Below, one piece after another: positions 43,422 to 52,782 of a stretch of 64,000 nt of DNA. Position numbers and translations under genes: made by a program. The DNA is from NCEH01 sp043195125 (GTDB lineage: Bacteria > Pseudomonadota > Alphaproteobacteria > Rhizobiales > Xanthobacteraceae). The notes beneath the pieces were generated by a model. It saw only the letters and a program-made list of their open reading frames with translations, did no database searches and was not told the DNA's origin. Within the stretch, counting starts at the first letter, position 1. Each line of letters opens with the position of its first letter. The stretch is taken from NCBI RefSeq assembly GCF_043195125.1, contig NZ_JBAFWR010000005.1; one strand, written 5' to 3'.

Positions 43422-45049
43422 GATTCCACCGCCCGGCCCTTGAGCGCGAACAGGCCGCGCGGGCGCTTCTGAATGAACAGGATGATGAACACCAGCAGCG
43501 CAATCTTCGCGAGCACGGCGCCGGCGAACGGCTCGAGCAGCTTGTTGGCGATGCCGAGGCTGAAGGCCGCCACCAGCGTGCCCCACAGATTGCCCACGCC
43601 GCCGAACACCACCACCATGAAGCTATCGATGATGTAGCCCTGGCCGAGGTTCGGGCTCACATTGTCGATCTGCGAAAGCGCCACGCCGGCGATGCCGGCG
43701 ATGCCCGAGCCGAGCCCGAAGGTAAGCGCGTCGATGCGGCCGGTGCGGATGCCCATGGCGCCCGCCATGCGGCGGTTCTGGGTGACGGCGCGCACATAGA
43801 GCCCGAGGGAGGTGCGCTTCAGCACCACCAGGAGCGCGAAGAACACGCCGAGCGCGAAGATGATGATGCACAGGCGGTTATAGGTGATCGACAACTGCCC
43901 GAGCTGGAATGCCCCGGACATCCAGGACGGCGCGCCGACTTCCTTGTTGGTCGGGCCGAAGATCGTGCGCGTCGCCTGCTGAAGCATCAGCGAGATGCCC
44001 CAGGTGGCCAGCAGGGTTTCCAGCGGGCGGCCGTAGAGGAAGCGGATCACCGTGCGCTCGATGGCGATGCCCACGAGGCCGGTGAACAGGAACGCCAGCG
44101 GCAGGGCGATGGCCAACGACCAGTCGAACAGATAGGGCGCCTTGGTGCGGATCAGCTCCTGCACCACGAAGGTGGTATAGGCGCCGAGCATCACCATCTC
44201 GCCATGGGCCATGTTAATGACGCCCATCACACCGAAGGTGATGGCGAGCCCGATGGCCGCAAGCAGCAGCACCGAGCCCAGAGAAAGTCCGTACCAGACG
44301 TTCTGCGCGACATTCCAGAACGCCAAGGATCGATTGATCTTGGCGATGCCTGCATCGGCCGCCGTGCGCAGCGCGGGCGACGCATCCGCAGGCACACCGG
44401 CGAGCAGGGCCAGGGCCTCCTGGTCGCCGCGATCGACGATCAGCTTGGTTGCGGCGACTCGGTCGGCCTCCGGCGCATCCGCCTTGGTCAGCACGATGGC
44501 GGCCTGGGCCTGGGCGAGCGCATCCTTGATGGCCGGATCGCGCTCCTTCGCTATGGCGGCTTGGAGGGCCGGCAGGGCCGCGAGATCACGCGATTTGAAC
44601 ACGGCTCCCGCTGCCTCAAGGCGCTTTTGCGGATCGGGGCTGACCAGGGCGAGAGCGCCGGCCGCGGCCTCGACGGCACGCCGCACGCGATTGTTGAGAC
44701 GAACCGTCTTGAGATCTGCGGGCGCGCCCGACACAGCGGCGCCAGTGGCCGCGTCGGTGAGCGCCCCAGCCTTGGTCTTCACATAAACGGACTTCGTTGC
44801 GGGATCGAACACCAGACGCCCGTCACCGACCGCCTCGACGATCACGGCGGCCTGGGGATTCGGGCTGAGGGCGAGAGCAGCGAGGCCCGCCTCGGTATCG
44901 GAATAACTGTCGGCGGCGAATTTTGCCACGGCGGGCGCGATATCTGCGGCGCTCTGGCTGCGGCCCTCGGTCACGAACCCTGGGCCCGCCCCGAGGAGAA
45001 CCAGGGCCAGCAGGGCGGACAGGGCCAGCCGCATCAAGGAAATCGTCAT
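43418..45049 (-). CDS. urtB: Urea ABC transporter permease UrtB
   Basis: The 543-residue protein has a signal-like start, a periplasmic alpha-helical domain of about 220 residues and then a LivH-like permease (ITFGVMGVINMAHGEMVMLGAY). This long N-terminal extension is normal for UrtB. GAGG lies 5 bases before ATG 45049. Confidence 0.93.
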   Translation of the reverse strand: MTISLMRLALSALLALVLLGAGPGFVTEGRSQSAADIAPAVAKFAADSYSDTEAGLAALALSPNPQAAVIVEAVGDGRLVFDPATKSVYVKTKAGALTDAATGAAVSGAPADLKTVRLNNRVRRAVEAAAGALALVSPDPQKRLEAAGAVFKSRDLAALPALQAAIAKERDPAIKDALAQAQAAIVLTKADAPEADRVAATKLIVDRGDQEALALLAGVPADASPALRTAADAGIAKINRSLAFWNVAQNVWYGLSLGSVLLLAAIGLAITFGVMGVINMAHGEMVMLGAYTTFVVQELIRTKAPYLFDWSLAIALPLAFLFTGLVGIAIERTVIRFLYGRPLETLLATWGISLMLQQATRTIFGPTNKEVGAPSWMSGAFQLGQLSITYNRLCIIIFALGVFFALLVVLKRTSLGLYVRAVTQNRRMAGAMGIRTGRIDALTFGLGSGIAGIAGVALSQIDNVSPNLGQGYIIDSFMVVVFGGVGNLWGTLVAAFSLGIANKLLEPFAGAVLAKIALLVFIILFIQKRPRGLFALKGRAVES

Positions 45050-45078
45050 CTCGGCCTCGCCTGGAAGCGGTGGCGATG

Positions 45079-45110
45079 CGTCCGTCTGCTCCCCCCGAAG
45101 CAGACGGACG
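45079..45110. other. Intercistronic hairpin urtA-urtB
   Basis: CGTCCGTCTGCT (45079-45090) and AGCAGACGGACG (45099-45110) form an exact 12-bp stem with an 8-base loop in the 142-base gap. Such structures after a binding-protein gene often protect its message and lower permease expression. Confidence 0.75.
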
Positions 45111-45191
45111 ACGCCGCGACTTGCCTTCTTTCGAAGACTCACCCAACGCGCGGGGCGCGCGGTGGGACGGCTGTTCGGAGCGCTCAAGCGC

Positions 45192-46493
45192 TCACTTGGC
45201 GGCGGTGCCGAGGCAGACCTTCTTCACGGAATCATAGTTGCCGCACTTCAGCTGCACCCAATCGGCCACCAGGTCCTTCGAGCCCTCGAGCTGCTTCGAC
45301 CAGGCTTCGCCGGGGATGAGGTTCTCGGTCTTCCACACCACATTGAACTGGCCGTTATCCTCGATCTCGCCGATGAAGACGGGCTTGGTGATGTGATGGT
45401 TCGGAAGCATTTCCGAGACGCCGCCGGTGAGGTTCGGCTGCTTGGTGCCGGGCAAGGCGTCGATCACCTTGTCGGGGTCAACCGAGCCGGCCTTGGTCAC
45501 GGCCTGGACCCACATGTTGAAGCCGATGTAATGGGCTTCCATCGGGTCGTTGGTGACAGCCTTCGGGTTCTTCATGAAGGTCTGCCACTGCTTGATGAAG
45601 GCGTCGTTTTCCGGCGTCTTGATGGACATGAAGTAGTTCCATGCCGCCAGATGGCCGACGAGCGGCTTGGTGTCGATGCCGGCCAGCTCTTCCTCGCCCA
45701 CCGAGAAGGCAACGACCGGAATATCAGTCGCCTTGATGCCCTGGTTGGCCAGCTCCTTATAGAACGGCACGTTGGCGTCGCCATTGATGGTAGAGACCAC
45801 CGCCGTCTTCTTGCCTGCCGAGCCGAACTTCTTGATGTCGGCAACGATGGTCTGCCAGTCGGACTGACCGAACGGGGTGTAATTGATCATGATGTCCTCG
45901 GACTTGACGCCCTTGGACTTCAGATAGGCTTCCAGGATCTTGTTGGTGGTGCGGGGATAGACATAGTCTGTGCCCGCAAGCACCCAGCGCTCCACCTTTT
46001 CTTCCTTGGCGAGGTAATCCACCGCCGGAATGGCCTGCTGGTTGGGGGCGGCGCCGGTATAGAATACGTTGCGCTCGCTTTCCTCACCCTCGTATTGCAC
46101 GGGGTAGAAGAGGATCGAGTTCAACTCCTTGAAAACCGGCAGAACGGACTTGCGGCTCACCGAGGTCCAGCACCCGAACACCACCGAAACCTTGTCCTTG
46201 GTGATGAGTTCGCGTGCCTTTTCCGCGAACAGCGGCCAGTTGGAGGCCGGATCGACGACGACCGCTTCCAGCTTCTTGCCGAGCACGCCGCCCTTCTTGT
46301 TCTGCTCGTCGATCAGCATCAGCATGACGTTCTTCAGCGTGGTCTCGCTGATGGCCATGGTGCCGGAAAGGGAATGCAGGATGCCGACCTTGATGGTCTC
46401 CTGCGCCGCGGCGGTGCCGATGCTTGCCGCGAGGGCGGCCGCTGCCGCCAGCGCCCCGATGCCTTTGGTGGTCCGTCCCAGAAATTCGAGCAT
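45192..46493 (-). CDS. urtA: Urea ABC transporter substrate-binding protein UrtA
   Basis: The 433-residue precursor has a signal peptide (cut after A-A-A-Q) and the UrtA family segments VGILHSLSGTMAISE, VSVVFGCWTSVSRKSVLPVFK and LFYPVQYEGEE. It captures urea in the periplasm. It is first gene of the urt-ure block, with a sigma-54 promoter 49 bases upstream. Confidence 0.95.
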   Translation of the reverse strand: MLEFLGRTTKGIGALAAAAALAASIGTAAAQETIKVGILHSLSGTMAISETTLKNVMLMLIDEQNKKGGVLGKKLEAVVVDPASNWPLFAEKARELITKDKVSVVFGCWTSVSRKSVLPVFKELNSILFYPVQYEGEESERNVFYTGAAPNQQAIPAVDYLAKEEKVERWVLAGTDYVYPRTTNKILEAYLKSKGVKSEDIMINYTPFGQSDWQTIVADIKKFGSAGKKTAVVSTINGDANVPFYKELANQGIKATDIPVVAFSVGEEELAGIDTKPLVGHLAAWNYFMSIKTPENDAFIKQWQTFMKNPKAVTNDPMEAHYIGFNMWVQAVTKAGSVDPDKVIDALPGTKQPNLTGGVSEMLPNHHITKPVFIGEIEDNGQFNVVWKTENLIPGEAWSKQLEGSKDLVADWVQLKCGNYDSVKKVCLGTAAK

Positions 46494-46541
46494 ACGCTCT
46501 CTCCGTGTTCGTCGGCCGGCGCGAAGCCAGCGATCACGAAG

Positions 46542-46557
46542 AGCAAGGGACGTGCCA
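46542..46557 (-). promoter_or_regulatory. Sigma-54 (-24/-12) promoter of the urea block
   Basis: On the minus strand the sequence is TGGCACGTCCCTTGCT, an exact match to TGGCAC-R-N4-TTGCW. The start site should lie about 12 bases downstream, giving a leader of some 35 bases before urtA. Nitrogen-controlled (NtrC) expression is expected. Confidence 0.85.
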
Positions 46558-46621
46558 CAATTCTGCCAAACGCCGCGAGGGTTCAGCCGCGCGCACTCAA
46601 GCGCCGACGGCCGTCGCCTAA

Positions 46622-46631
46622 TTTGTATACA
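46622..46631. promoter_or_regulatory. Possible operator TTTGTATACA
   Basis: The 8-bp palindrome TGTATACA (46624-46631) resembles GntR-family sites and lies about 70 bases upstream of the sigma-54 promoter, in AT-rich sequence. It could also be an activator site. Confidence 0.3.
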
Positions 46632-46749
46632 GCGCCCAGAATGTGATTACAAAATAAGCTTATGCCTAATAATTACCCACTGCGGAGCGGCCGTTTGCCT
46701 CATCGCGGAAGCGACGGCCCGCTTTCCAATCGGATCGCGGGCCGGCCGA

Positions 46750-46827
46750 TTAAAGAACGTTGAAGAGGTAAAGCAGAACGATCACCGAAAACGGCACGCC
46801 CAGCAGCCACAGTACAAAACCGCGCAT
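46750..46827 (-). CDS. 25-residue single-helix membrane peptide
   Basis: The frame encodes MRGFVLWLLGVPFSVIVLLY followed by LFNVL. An AGGAG SD lies 8 bases before the ATG, the start is basic and the rest is one hydrophobic helix with a central G-V-P. Conserved tiny membrane proteins of this style occur in Rhizobiales. It sits in the 500-base region between urtA and the carbonic anhydrase gene. Function is unknown. Confidence 0.65.
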   Translation of the reverse strand: MRGFVLWLLGVPFSVIVLLYLFNVL

Positions 46828-46991
46828 CGTCTTCACTCCTCTCAGGTTTTGCTGTCTGGAGCTCAAACGCAGCGATTGGGGCATGCGTTCCCTGCCCTTG
46901 CCGCACAATCCTCCGTATTGCGTTGCGGAACGCTTGACCGCTGACGCAGCACGCTCTTTTGTGCCCCGTTTGCACGAAGCGAGGAAACACC

Positions 46992-47603
46992 ATGGACTCT
47001 CTGCTCGAAGGATACCGTCGGTTCCGCGAAGTCTCGTGGCCCACTCACAAGGATCTTTTCGAGCGCTTGGCCGCGCGAGGCCAGAAGCCCCATACTTTTG
47101 TGGTCGCCTGCTCCGATAGCCGGGTGGATCCGCAGCTCATCTTCGATGCCGGCCCGGGCGAATTGTTCGTGGTGCGAAACGTCGCCAATCTCGTGCCGCC
47201 CTATGAGCCGGACGGCAATTATCACGGCACCAGCGCGGCCCTGGAATTCGCGGTGCGGGTGTTGGAAGTCGAGCGCATCGTCGTGCTCGGCCACGCCCAG
47301 TGCGGCGGCGTCCACGCCCTGCTGGAAGGCGCTCCGGCGCTCGCCCGCGACTTCGTCGCGAGCTGGATCACCATCGCCGAGCCGGCACGGGCCGAAACGC
47401 TGAAAGCCGACCTGCCCCCCGGCGAACGGCAGCGCTTCTGCGAATTGTGCTGCGTGCGCCTGTCGCTCGAAAATCTGCGCACGTTTCCCTGGCTCAGCGA
47501 ACGGATCGCCGAAGGCAAGCTTGCGCTCCATGGGGCCTATTTCGGGGTCGCCACCGGCAAGCTGGAACTGCTTGACGCGGACGGCACATTTCGCGCCGCA
47601 TAA
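46992..47603 (+). CDS. Beta-class carbonic anhydrase
   Basis: The 203-residue enzyme interconverts CO2 and bicarbonate. Zinc ligands are Cys40, His101 and Cys104 (C-S-D-S-R and G-H-A-Q-C-G-G), with the Asp42-Arg44 dyad. The start ATG 46992 has GAGGAAA upstream. It could supply or remove bicarbonate linked to ureolysis, but the strands are divergent and this is only positional. Confidence 0.95.
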   Translation: MDSLLEGYRRFREVSWPTHKDLFERLAARGQKPHTFVVACSDSRVDPQLIFDAGPGELFVVRNVANLVPPYEPDGNYHGTSAALEFAVRVLEVERIVVLGHAQCGGVHALLEGAPALARDFVASWITIAEPARAETLKADLPPGERQRFCELCCVRLSLENLRTFPWLSERIAEGKLALHGAYFGVATGKLELLDADGTFRAA

Positions 47604-47709
47604 CCTTGGCGATCTGCACGGCCCTGTCACACGCGCTTTACCCCTTCATCATACAGGCTTGATTTGACATCGTGCGTGGCGTCACACGCCGGGCTGGGAG
47701 CTCAGGATC

Positions 47710-49074
47710 ATGAAGCAGGACACCATCGATCCGGTGCAGGCGACGCTGTTGCCTGAAAATGCCGGGCGCCGGCACGTCGCCGATATTGTCGAGTTCCTCA
47801 ATCAAAAGGAGCTCCCGGAGGTGGTGCAGTTCGTCACCACCCTGCCGATCGAATGGGCGGTCGAGGTCCTGGACCAGCCCGATTTCGACCTGGCGTGCGA
47901 GGTGATCGAAACGCTGCCCCAGGAGAAGGCGGTGGCGCTGCTGGAAGGCATGTCCAGCGATCGCGCCGCCGATATCCTGCGCTGGGTCGAGGATCCGGTG
48001 CGCGGCGAGTTGCAGCATCGCCTCTCGCCCGACGCGCGCACGGCCATCGCGCATCTGCTGACGTATCCGGAGAACACCGCCGGCAGCCTGATGACGACAG
48101 AATACGTCAGCGTTCCCGCCGACTGGACCGTCGAGCAGACGCTGATCTATCTGCGCGAGGTTGAGGCCTCCCGCGAGACCATCTACGCCATCTATCTTCT
48201 GGACCCGACCTCGAAGCGCCTGGTGAATGTGGTGCGGCTGCGCCGGCTGATCTCGGCCAAGCCAACCGACACCATGATGTCGCTGGCCCAGCCCTATGAG
48301 GTCATCACCACCAAGCCCCTCACCGACCGCGAGGACGTGGCCCGGCTGATCGCCAAGTATGATCTGATCGCCCTGCCGGTGGTGGACAGCACGCATCATC
48401 TGCTCGGCATCGTCACCTTCGACGACATCATCGACGCCATCATCGCCGAGCAGACCGAGGACGTGCAGCGCATGGGCGGCATGGAGGCCATCGACGAGCC
48501 TTACATGCAGATTTCCTTCATGCAGATGATCAAGAAGCGCGCCGGCTGGTTGTGCGTGCTGTTCCTCTCGGAAATGCTCACGGCCAGCGCCATGCAAGTC
48601 TATGCCGACGAACTCTCCAAGGCCATCGTCCTGGCGCTCTTCATTCCGCTCGTCATGAGCTCCGGCGGCAATTCCGGCTCGCAGGCCACCTCCCTCATCA
48701 TCCGCGCGCTCGCGCTCCATGAGGTCAAGCTGGGCGATTGGTTCCGCGTGGTGCTGCGCGAAATTCCCACCGGCGTGGTGCTTGGTGCCATCCTGGGCGT
48801 CATCGGCTTCATCCGCATCGCCGTGTGGCAGGAACTCGGCATTTTCGACTACGGCGAACATTGGGTTCTGCTCGCATTCACCATCAGCGCGGCACTGGTG
48901 GGGATCGTCACCTTCGGCTCGTTCGCGGGATCGATGCTGCCGTTCATCCTGAAGCGCGTGGGATTTGATCCCGCGAGCGCCTCTGCGCCCTTTGTCGCGA
49001 CCCTGGTCGATGTGACCGGCCTCATCATTTATTTCAGCGTGGCCTACGTGTTCCTGCGGGGCACGATTCTGTGA
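47710..49074 (+). CDS. mgtE: Magnesium transporter MgtE
   Basis: The 454-residue protein has the N-domain (IVEFLNQKELPEVVQFV, LLEGMSSDRAADILR), paired CBS domains (about 140-265) and five membrane helices with S-S-G-G-N-S-G-S-Q-A near residue 317, the MgtE pore motif. It is a gated Mg2+ channel of the inner membrane. The 106-base leader shows no recognisable magnesium riboswitch. Confidence 0.95.
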   Translation: MKQDTIDPVQATLLPENAGRRHVADIVEFLNQKELPEVVQFVTTLPIEWAVEVLDQPDFDLACEVIETLPQEKAVALLEGMSSDRAADILRWVEDPVRGELQHRLSPDARTAIAHLLTYPENTAGSLMTTEYVSVPADWTVEQTLIYLREVEASRETIYAIYLLDPTSKRLVNVVRLRRLISAKPTDTMMSLAQPYEVITTKPLTDREDVARLIAKYDLIALPVVDSTHHLLGIVTFDDIIDAIIAEQTEDVQRMGGMEAIDEPYMQISFMQMIKKRAGWLCVLFLSEMLTASAMQVYADELSKAIVLALFIPLVMSSGGNSGSQATSLIIRALALHEVKLGDWFRVVLREIPTGVVLGAILGVIGFIRIAVWQELGIFDYGEHWVLLAFTISAALVGIVTFGSFAGSMLPFILKRVGFDPASASAPFVATLVDVTGLIIYFSVAYVFLRGTIL

Positions 49075-49095
49075 GGCGACGCCGCCGCTGACAAG

Positions 49096-49133
49096 CAAGG
49101 GCCGGCCCCTCGAATGGGTGCCAGCCCTTTTGC
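49096..49133. terminator. Terminator between mgtE and the Nif11-like gene
   Basis: AAGGGCCGGC (from 49097) pairs imperfectly with GCCAGCCCTT, followed by TT. It lies between converging stops. Confidence 0.6.
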
Positions 49134-49147
49134 GCTAGTTTCGATCG

Positions 49148-49399
49148 TCAGTGATTGACGATGAATCGCATGAGCGCGCCATAGCCGCCCTCGCCTTCGC
49201 CGACCGGCGTTTCCTCGCGGGCCTCTGCGGCGGCGGCTTCGGTCAGATCGCGGGTCGACAGGTCGAAGCCACGCGACGCAAGAAAGTTGACCGCGTCGTC
49301 GGCGGTCACAAAGTCCGCGACCGCTTCCGCCAGCGTCTCACTCAGCGCGGTGTTTCCCGAGGCATCGGCCTTCAACCGTTCAATATCCGTGTCGCCCAT
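49148..49399 (-). CDS. Nif11-like leader peptide family protein
   Basis: The 83-residue protein has a Nif11-like domain (residues 5-55, ERLKADASGNTALSETLAEA and DDAVNFLASRGFDLSTRDL), an acidic linker and a Gly-Gly at residues 71-72 followed by the 11-residue end Y-G-A-L-M-R-F-I-V-N-H. Nif11 domains act as leader sequences in many ribosomal peptide natural products, and Gly-Gly is a common cleavage point. The tail lacks Cys, so lanthipeptide-type crosslinks are not expected. No maturase gene is adjacent. A non-RiPP role cannot be excluded. Confidence 0.75.
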   Translation of the reverse strand: MGDTDIERLKADASGNTALSETLAEAVADFVTADDAVNFLASRGFDLSTRDLTEAAAAEAREETPVGEGEGGYGALMRFIVNH

Positions 49400-49589
49400 T
49401 TCGGCCTCCGCATCGTTCGTGTTCAGGTTCAGGAGATCAACGGCGGAACCCTGGCCGTGTTCCCGACTCCTCTTCCAACACCTGTGTCATCGTTGCGAGC
49501 GCTGGACGCCCGAAGCGTCCCCAGCTACCTAAATATCCGACGTGCAGCGGCACGCTGGCAAGCTTAAGCACAACGGCAACGGGTCATTC

Positions 49590-50912
49590 ATGGGGCAGAT
49601 CGCGTTCCTTCTCATCGGCTCGGATTCCATGCGTCAGCGGTGGTTCGTGATGGCAGGGCTCGGCGCCTTGCTGGTGGCCGGCGGCGGATTCCTGATCGTC
49701 GATGCGCAGGACGGAAAGACCCTTCTGCCCAATGGCGTGCTCGGCTTCGTCTTCCTGCTGGAGGGCCTGTTCGCCGTCCTGACGGCGCTGGCGGGTCAAG
49801 CGGGTGTGAGCCGCACCATCTCGGCCCTTAAAGCGGGTGGATTGGTCGTTATCGGCTACCTGATCATCCAATATCCCGACACCAACACCTACGTCGTTAC
49901 GATCCTTTTTGCGGGCGCCTTCGCCTTCGACGGCGTGACGCGGATCTGCACCGCCAGCGTCGTGCGCTTCCGCAACTGGCGCGTGGTGGTGGCGTGGGGC
50001 GCCTTCGAGCTGATCCTCGCCCTGGTTATTGCCGCCGACTGGCCGATCCCGCGAACGAAGAACATCCATTTCTGCGTCGGCCTGCTTCTGCTCTTCTCAG
50101 GGTGGGTGCTGATCCGCATGAGTCTGATGATCAAGTCGCTGGAGCCGGAGGCGGCGATCCTCACCCTGCCCATGTTCGGCGCGCGCGCCTGGTACGACCA
50201 CGCCCCGGTGCTGCTGGGGGAGGATCCGCATCCGAAATCCTCCCAAGCGATGGTGGTGCGGGTATGGACGCCGGTCGGCTCGGCGGACGTCGCAAATCGG
50301 CGCGTCGTAGTGGATCGCTACATCGCCGCGCTGGATCGGCACGGCACCATATCAACGGGCCATTCCGCGCTGGAATTGCGACCGGACGTCTATATCAGCC
50401 ATTATCCCGCGCAGGAGATCGAGCAGAGTGCCGGTGCGTTCATGAACGCGCTGCGCGCCACGGCGGACAACGATATCCCCGGTCGCTTCCAGCCCTCCTA
50501 CGAGGTCGAGCGGGCCGGCTGGTGCGATGCCGATGCGCAGGTCACCTTCCACAATTTCAATGCCCGTCGCCTGCGCGCCTTCTGGATCGGCTACCGGCAG
50601 GAGAACACTTATAATCTCACCAACCGCAATTGCTCGGTCGCGGTTGCGTCCGCCCTCGACGCGGCGCTGGAGGGCACGCTGGCCACGCCTTATCCCTGGC
50701 TGCGCCTGCTGCGCCTCATGGGCAATCCCGATCTCTGGCTCGCGGCCGCCATCCGCGCCCATGCCGAAGCCATGACCTGGACGCCCGGCCTGGTGCTGGA
50801 TTATGCGCGCGCGCTCCAGCGCCTGGTTGAGCCGACCCAAATCACCTGGCTGGAACGCCTGAAAGGCGCCCTCGCCTTCCTTCTTCCCAAATCGAAAGCA
50901 CCCGCCGCATGA
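49590..50912 (+). CDS. HdeD-like membrane protein with permuted papain-like domain
   Basis: The protein of about 440 residues has an N-terminal HdeD/DUF308-like region with six hydrophobic segments (to about residue 200). A soluble C-terminal domain follows with a His in T-G-H-S-A-L-E-L, then a Cys in N-R-N-C-S-V-A-V-A-S-A-L. The His-before-Cys order with an N-C helix start is that of permuted NlpC/P60 or DUF4105-type folds, so cysteine peptidase or acyltransferase activity is plausible. ATG 49590 is taken; ATG 49542 or 49629 are alternatives. The MFS gene overlaps its stop as ATGA. Confidence 0.7.
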   Translation: MGQIAFLLIGSDSMRQRWFVMAGLGALLVAGGGFLIVDAQDGKTLLPNGVLGFVFLLEGLFAVLTALAGQAGVSRTISALKAGGLVVIGYLIIQYPDTNTYVVTILFAGAFAFDGVTRICTASVVRFRNWRVVVAWGAFELILALVIAADWPIPRTKNIHFCVGLLLLFSGWVLIRMSLMIKSLEPEAAILTLPMFGARAWYDHAPVLLGEDPHPKSSQAMVVRVWTPVGSADVANRRVVVDRYIAALDRHGTISTGHSALELRPDVYISHYPAQEIEQSAGAFMNALRATADNDIPGRFQPSYEVERAGWCDADAQVTFHNFNARRLRAFWIGYRQENTYNLTNRNCSVAVASALDAALEGTLATPYPWLRLLRLMGNPDLWLAAAIRAHAEAMTWTPGLVLDYARALQRLVEPTQITWLERLKGALAFLLPKSKAPAA

Positions 50913-52066
50913 CGACCCCGGAGGCCGGCACCGCCGCACCCGCGCACCTGCTCTCGCGCGGCGCGGTGATTCTCACCGCCATGATGTTCGGCCTCACCTA
51001 CAGCCTGAGCGCAGCGCTGATCGCGCTGGATCTGGCGGGGCGCGGCATCAGCGACGCCGTGATCGGCGCCAATGCGGCCATGCACGCCGTTGGCGTCCTG
51101 GCCACCGCCCTCGTCCTTCCGCGCCTTGTGGCGAGCGTGGGCCCGCGTCGCCTCATCCTGACCGCCCTGGGGCTCGCAGCGCTGACGCTGATGGCATTCC
51201 CGCTCACACCGGCCATCTGGTTATGGTTCCCGCTGCGCTTCGTGCTGGGGGCTGCCTCCGAATCCCTGTTCGTGCTCTCCGAGACCTGGATCAACAGCCT
51301 CTCCACCGAGCAGACCCGTGCCCGTGCCATGGCGGCCTATACTGCCGCCTTGTCCATCGGCTTCGCGCTCGGGCCCTTGATCCTTTCCCTGGTGGGGGCT
51401 CAGGGGATTCTGCCCTATGCGGTGGGCTCCGGCATGGCGGTGGTCGCCGCCTTGTTCGTCGCCTCGCCCAAGGTGGAGGCGCCCGTGTTCGAGGCGCCGA
51501 GCCATTCCAACCCGATGCACTATCTCCGCCTCGCCCCCCTTGCCATGTCGGCGACCGTGCTGAATGCCGCCATCGAGGCGGCGGGGCTGTCGTTCCTGGC
51601 GCTCTATGCGATCAATCTCGGCTGGGCCGAGCAGGATGCGGCGCGGCTCATGTCCTGCATGATGGTGGGCGCGATCGTGCTCCAACTGCCCATCGGCTGG
51701 CTGGGCGACATGATGAACCGGCGCCATCTGGTGATCGCGCTGGCCGCAACGGCGACCGGGGGCGCGCTTCTGTGGCCGCTGGCCCTGCAAAGCCCCCTCG
51801 CGACCTACGGCCTGCTGTTCCTCTGGGGCGGCGCCTTCGTCGGCATCTACACCATCATGCTCACCGTCGTGGGCAGCCGCTTCCAGGGCAGCGCGCTGGT
51901 CGGGATCTATGCGGTGATGGGGCTGACATGGGGCGGCGGCGCGCTCATCGGCCCGCTCGCGGCCGGCTTCGCCATGCAGCTCACCTTGCACGGACTTGCG
52001 CTGTTCGCCGCCTTCGCCTGCGGCCTCTTCATGCTGGCGGCATTGTTCATCCGTGAGGAGAGCTGA
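50909..52066 (+). CDS. MFS transporter, YcaD-like
   Basis: The 385-residue protein has 12 hydrophobic segments and the segment ESLFVLSETWINSLSTEQTR typical of YcaD-type MFS proteins. It is translationally coupled to the upstream peptidase-like gene through an ATGA overlap, suggesting a joint function such as export of the product processed there. Substrate unknown. Confidence 0.85.
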   Translation: MTTPEAGTAAPAHLLSRGAVILTAMMFGLTYSLSAALIALDLAGRGISDAVIGANAAMHAVGVLATALVLPRLVASVGPRRLILTALGLAALTLMAFPLTPAIWLWFPLRFVLGAASESLFVLSETWINSLSTEQTRARAMAAYTAALSIGFALGPLILSLVGAQGILPYAVGSGMAVVAALFVASPKVEAPVFEAPSHSNPMHYLRLAPLAMSATVLNAAIEAAGLSFLALYAINLGWAEQDAARLMSCMMVGAIVLQLPIGWLGDMMNRRHLVIALAATATGGALLWPLALQSPLATYGLLFLWGGAFVGIYTIMLTVVGSRFQGSALVGIYAVMGLTWGGGALIGPLAAGFAMQLTLHGLALFAAFACGLFMLAALFIREES

Positions 52067-52200
52067 TTCACTACGCCTCGATGGGCCGAAAACGGTACCA
52101 CAGGAAGGGCGGACGCATCGCGCCTTGCGTGGGATCGTCACAGGTTCATGCTAGAGCGCTACTACAACTTAGGTTCACTGATTAACCCAGGGGAAGCGCA

Positions 52201-52719
52201 ATGAAAGCATTATGGGGTGCCCTCCTTCTCAGCCTGACCTGCGCCTTGTCGCCGGCCCTGGCCCAGGATGCCAAAGGCCTGCCTGCGAATTCGCAGCCGA
52301 TGCCTCCCGCGAACTGGCTGTTCGTCCAGGTGGCCGATTCCGTGACGATCACAGGCAACAAGATGGTCCTGAAGGGCGTCGCGCCGCAGACGGTGATGTT
52401 CGCCGATCGCCCCGAGCGCATGACCGGCGACACCGCCACGGCCGATTTCGTGAAATTCTGGACCGTCGGCAAAGACAGCTTCCAGAAGGACCCACCCAAC
52501 GCCACCGTCTCGGTCACGGTGGACGGCAAGAGCGACGTTTCGGTGGTCGAGCTCACCGATCCGGAATTGTCCGGCGATACGCTCACCTACACCATCAAGG
52601 TCCTGAGCGATGCGGGGCCCAAGTCCGGCGAGTCGGCCAGCCTGTTCATAGACTGGTGGGTGGCGGGACGCGGCGGCTGCTATCGCGGCCCCTACGGCGG
52701 CCTGCACTGCCGCTGGTAG
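52201..52719 (+). CDS. Secreted hypothetical protein
   Basis: The 172-residue precursor has a signal peptide (cut after A-L-A-Q). The mature part is beta-rich, with LFVQVADSVTITGNKMVLKGV, FADRPERMTG and SLFIDWW, and ends in C-Y-R-G-P-Y-G-G-L-H-C-R-W with two Cys that may pair. No known domain is recognised. GGGGAAG precedes the ATG, and a strong terminator follows. Confidence 0.75.
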   Translation: MKALWGALLLSLTCALSPALAQDAKGLPANSQPMPPANWLFVQVADSVTITGNKMVLKGVAPQTVMFADRPERMTGDTATADFVKFWTVGKDSFQKDPPNATVSVTVDGKSDVSVVELTDPELSGDTLTYTIKVLSDAGPKSGESASLFIDWWVAGRGGCYRGPYGGLHCRW

Positions 52720-52745
52720 GCTTGTGAGGCCTTTCCTGAGACGAC

Positions 52746-52782
52746 AAACCCCGCCCGATCCCTCGGCGCGGGGTTTTCTTTT
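52746..52782 (+). terminator. Rho-independent terminator
   Basis: AAACCCCGC (52746-52754) pairs with GCGGGGTTT (52768-52776), followed by TCTTTT, 27 bases after the stop. Confidence 0.9.
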
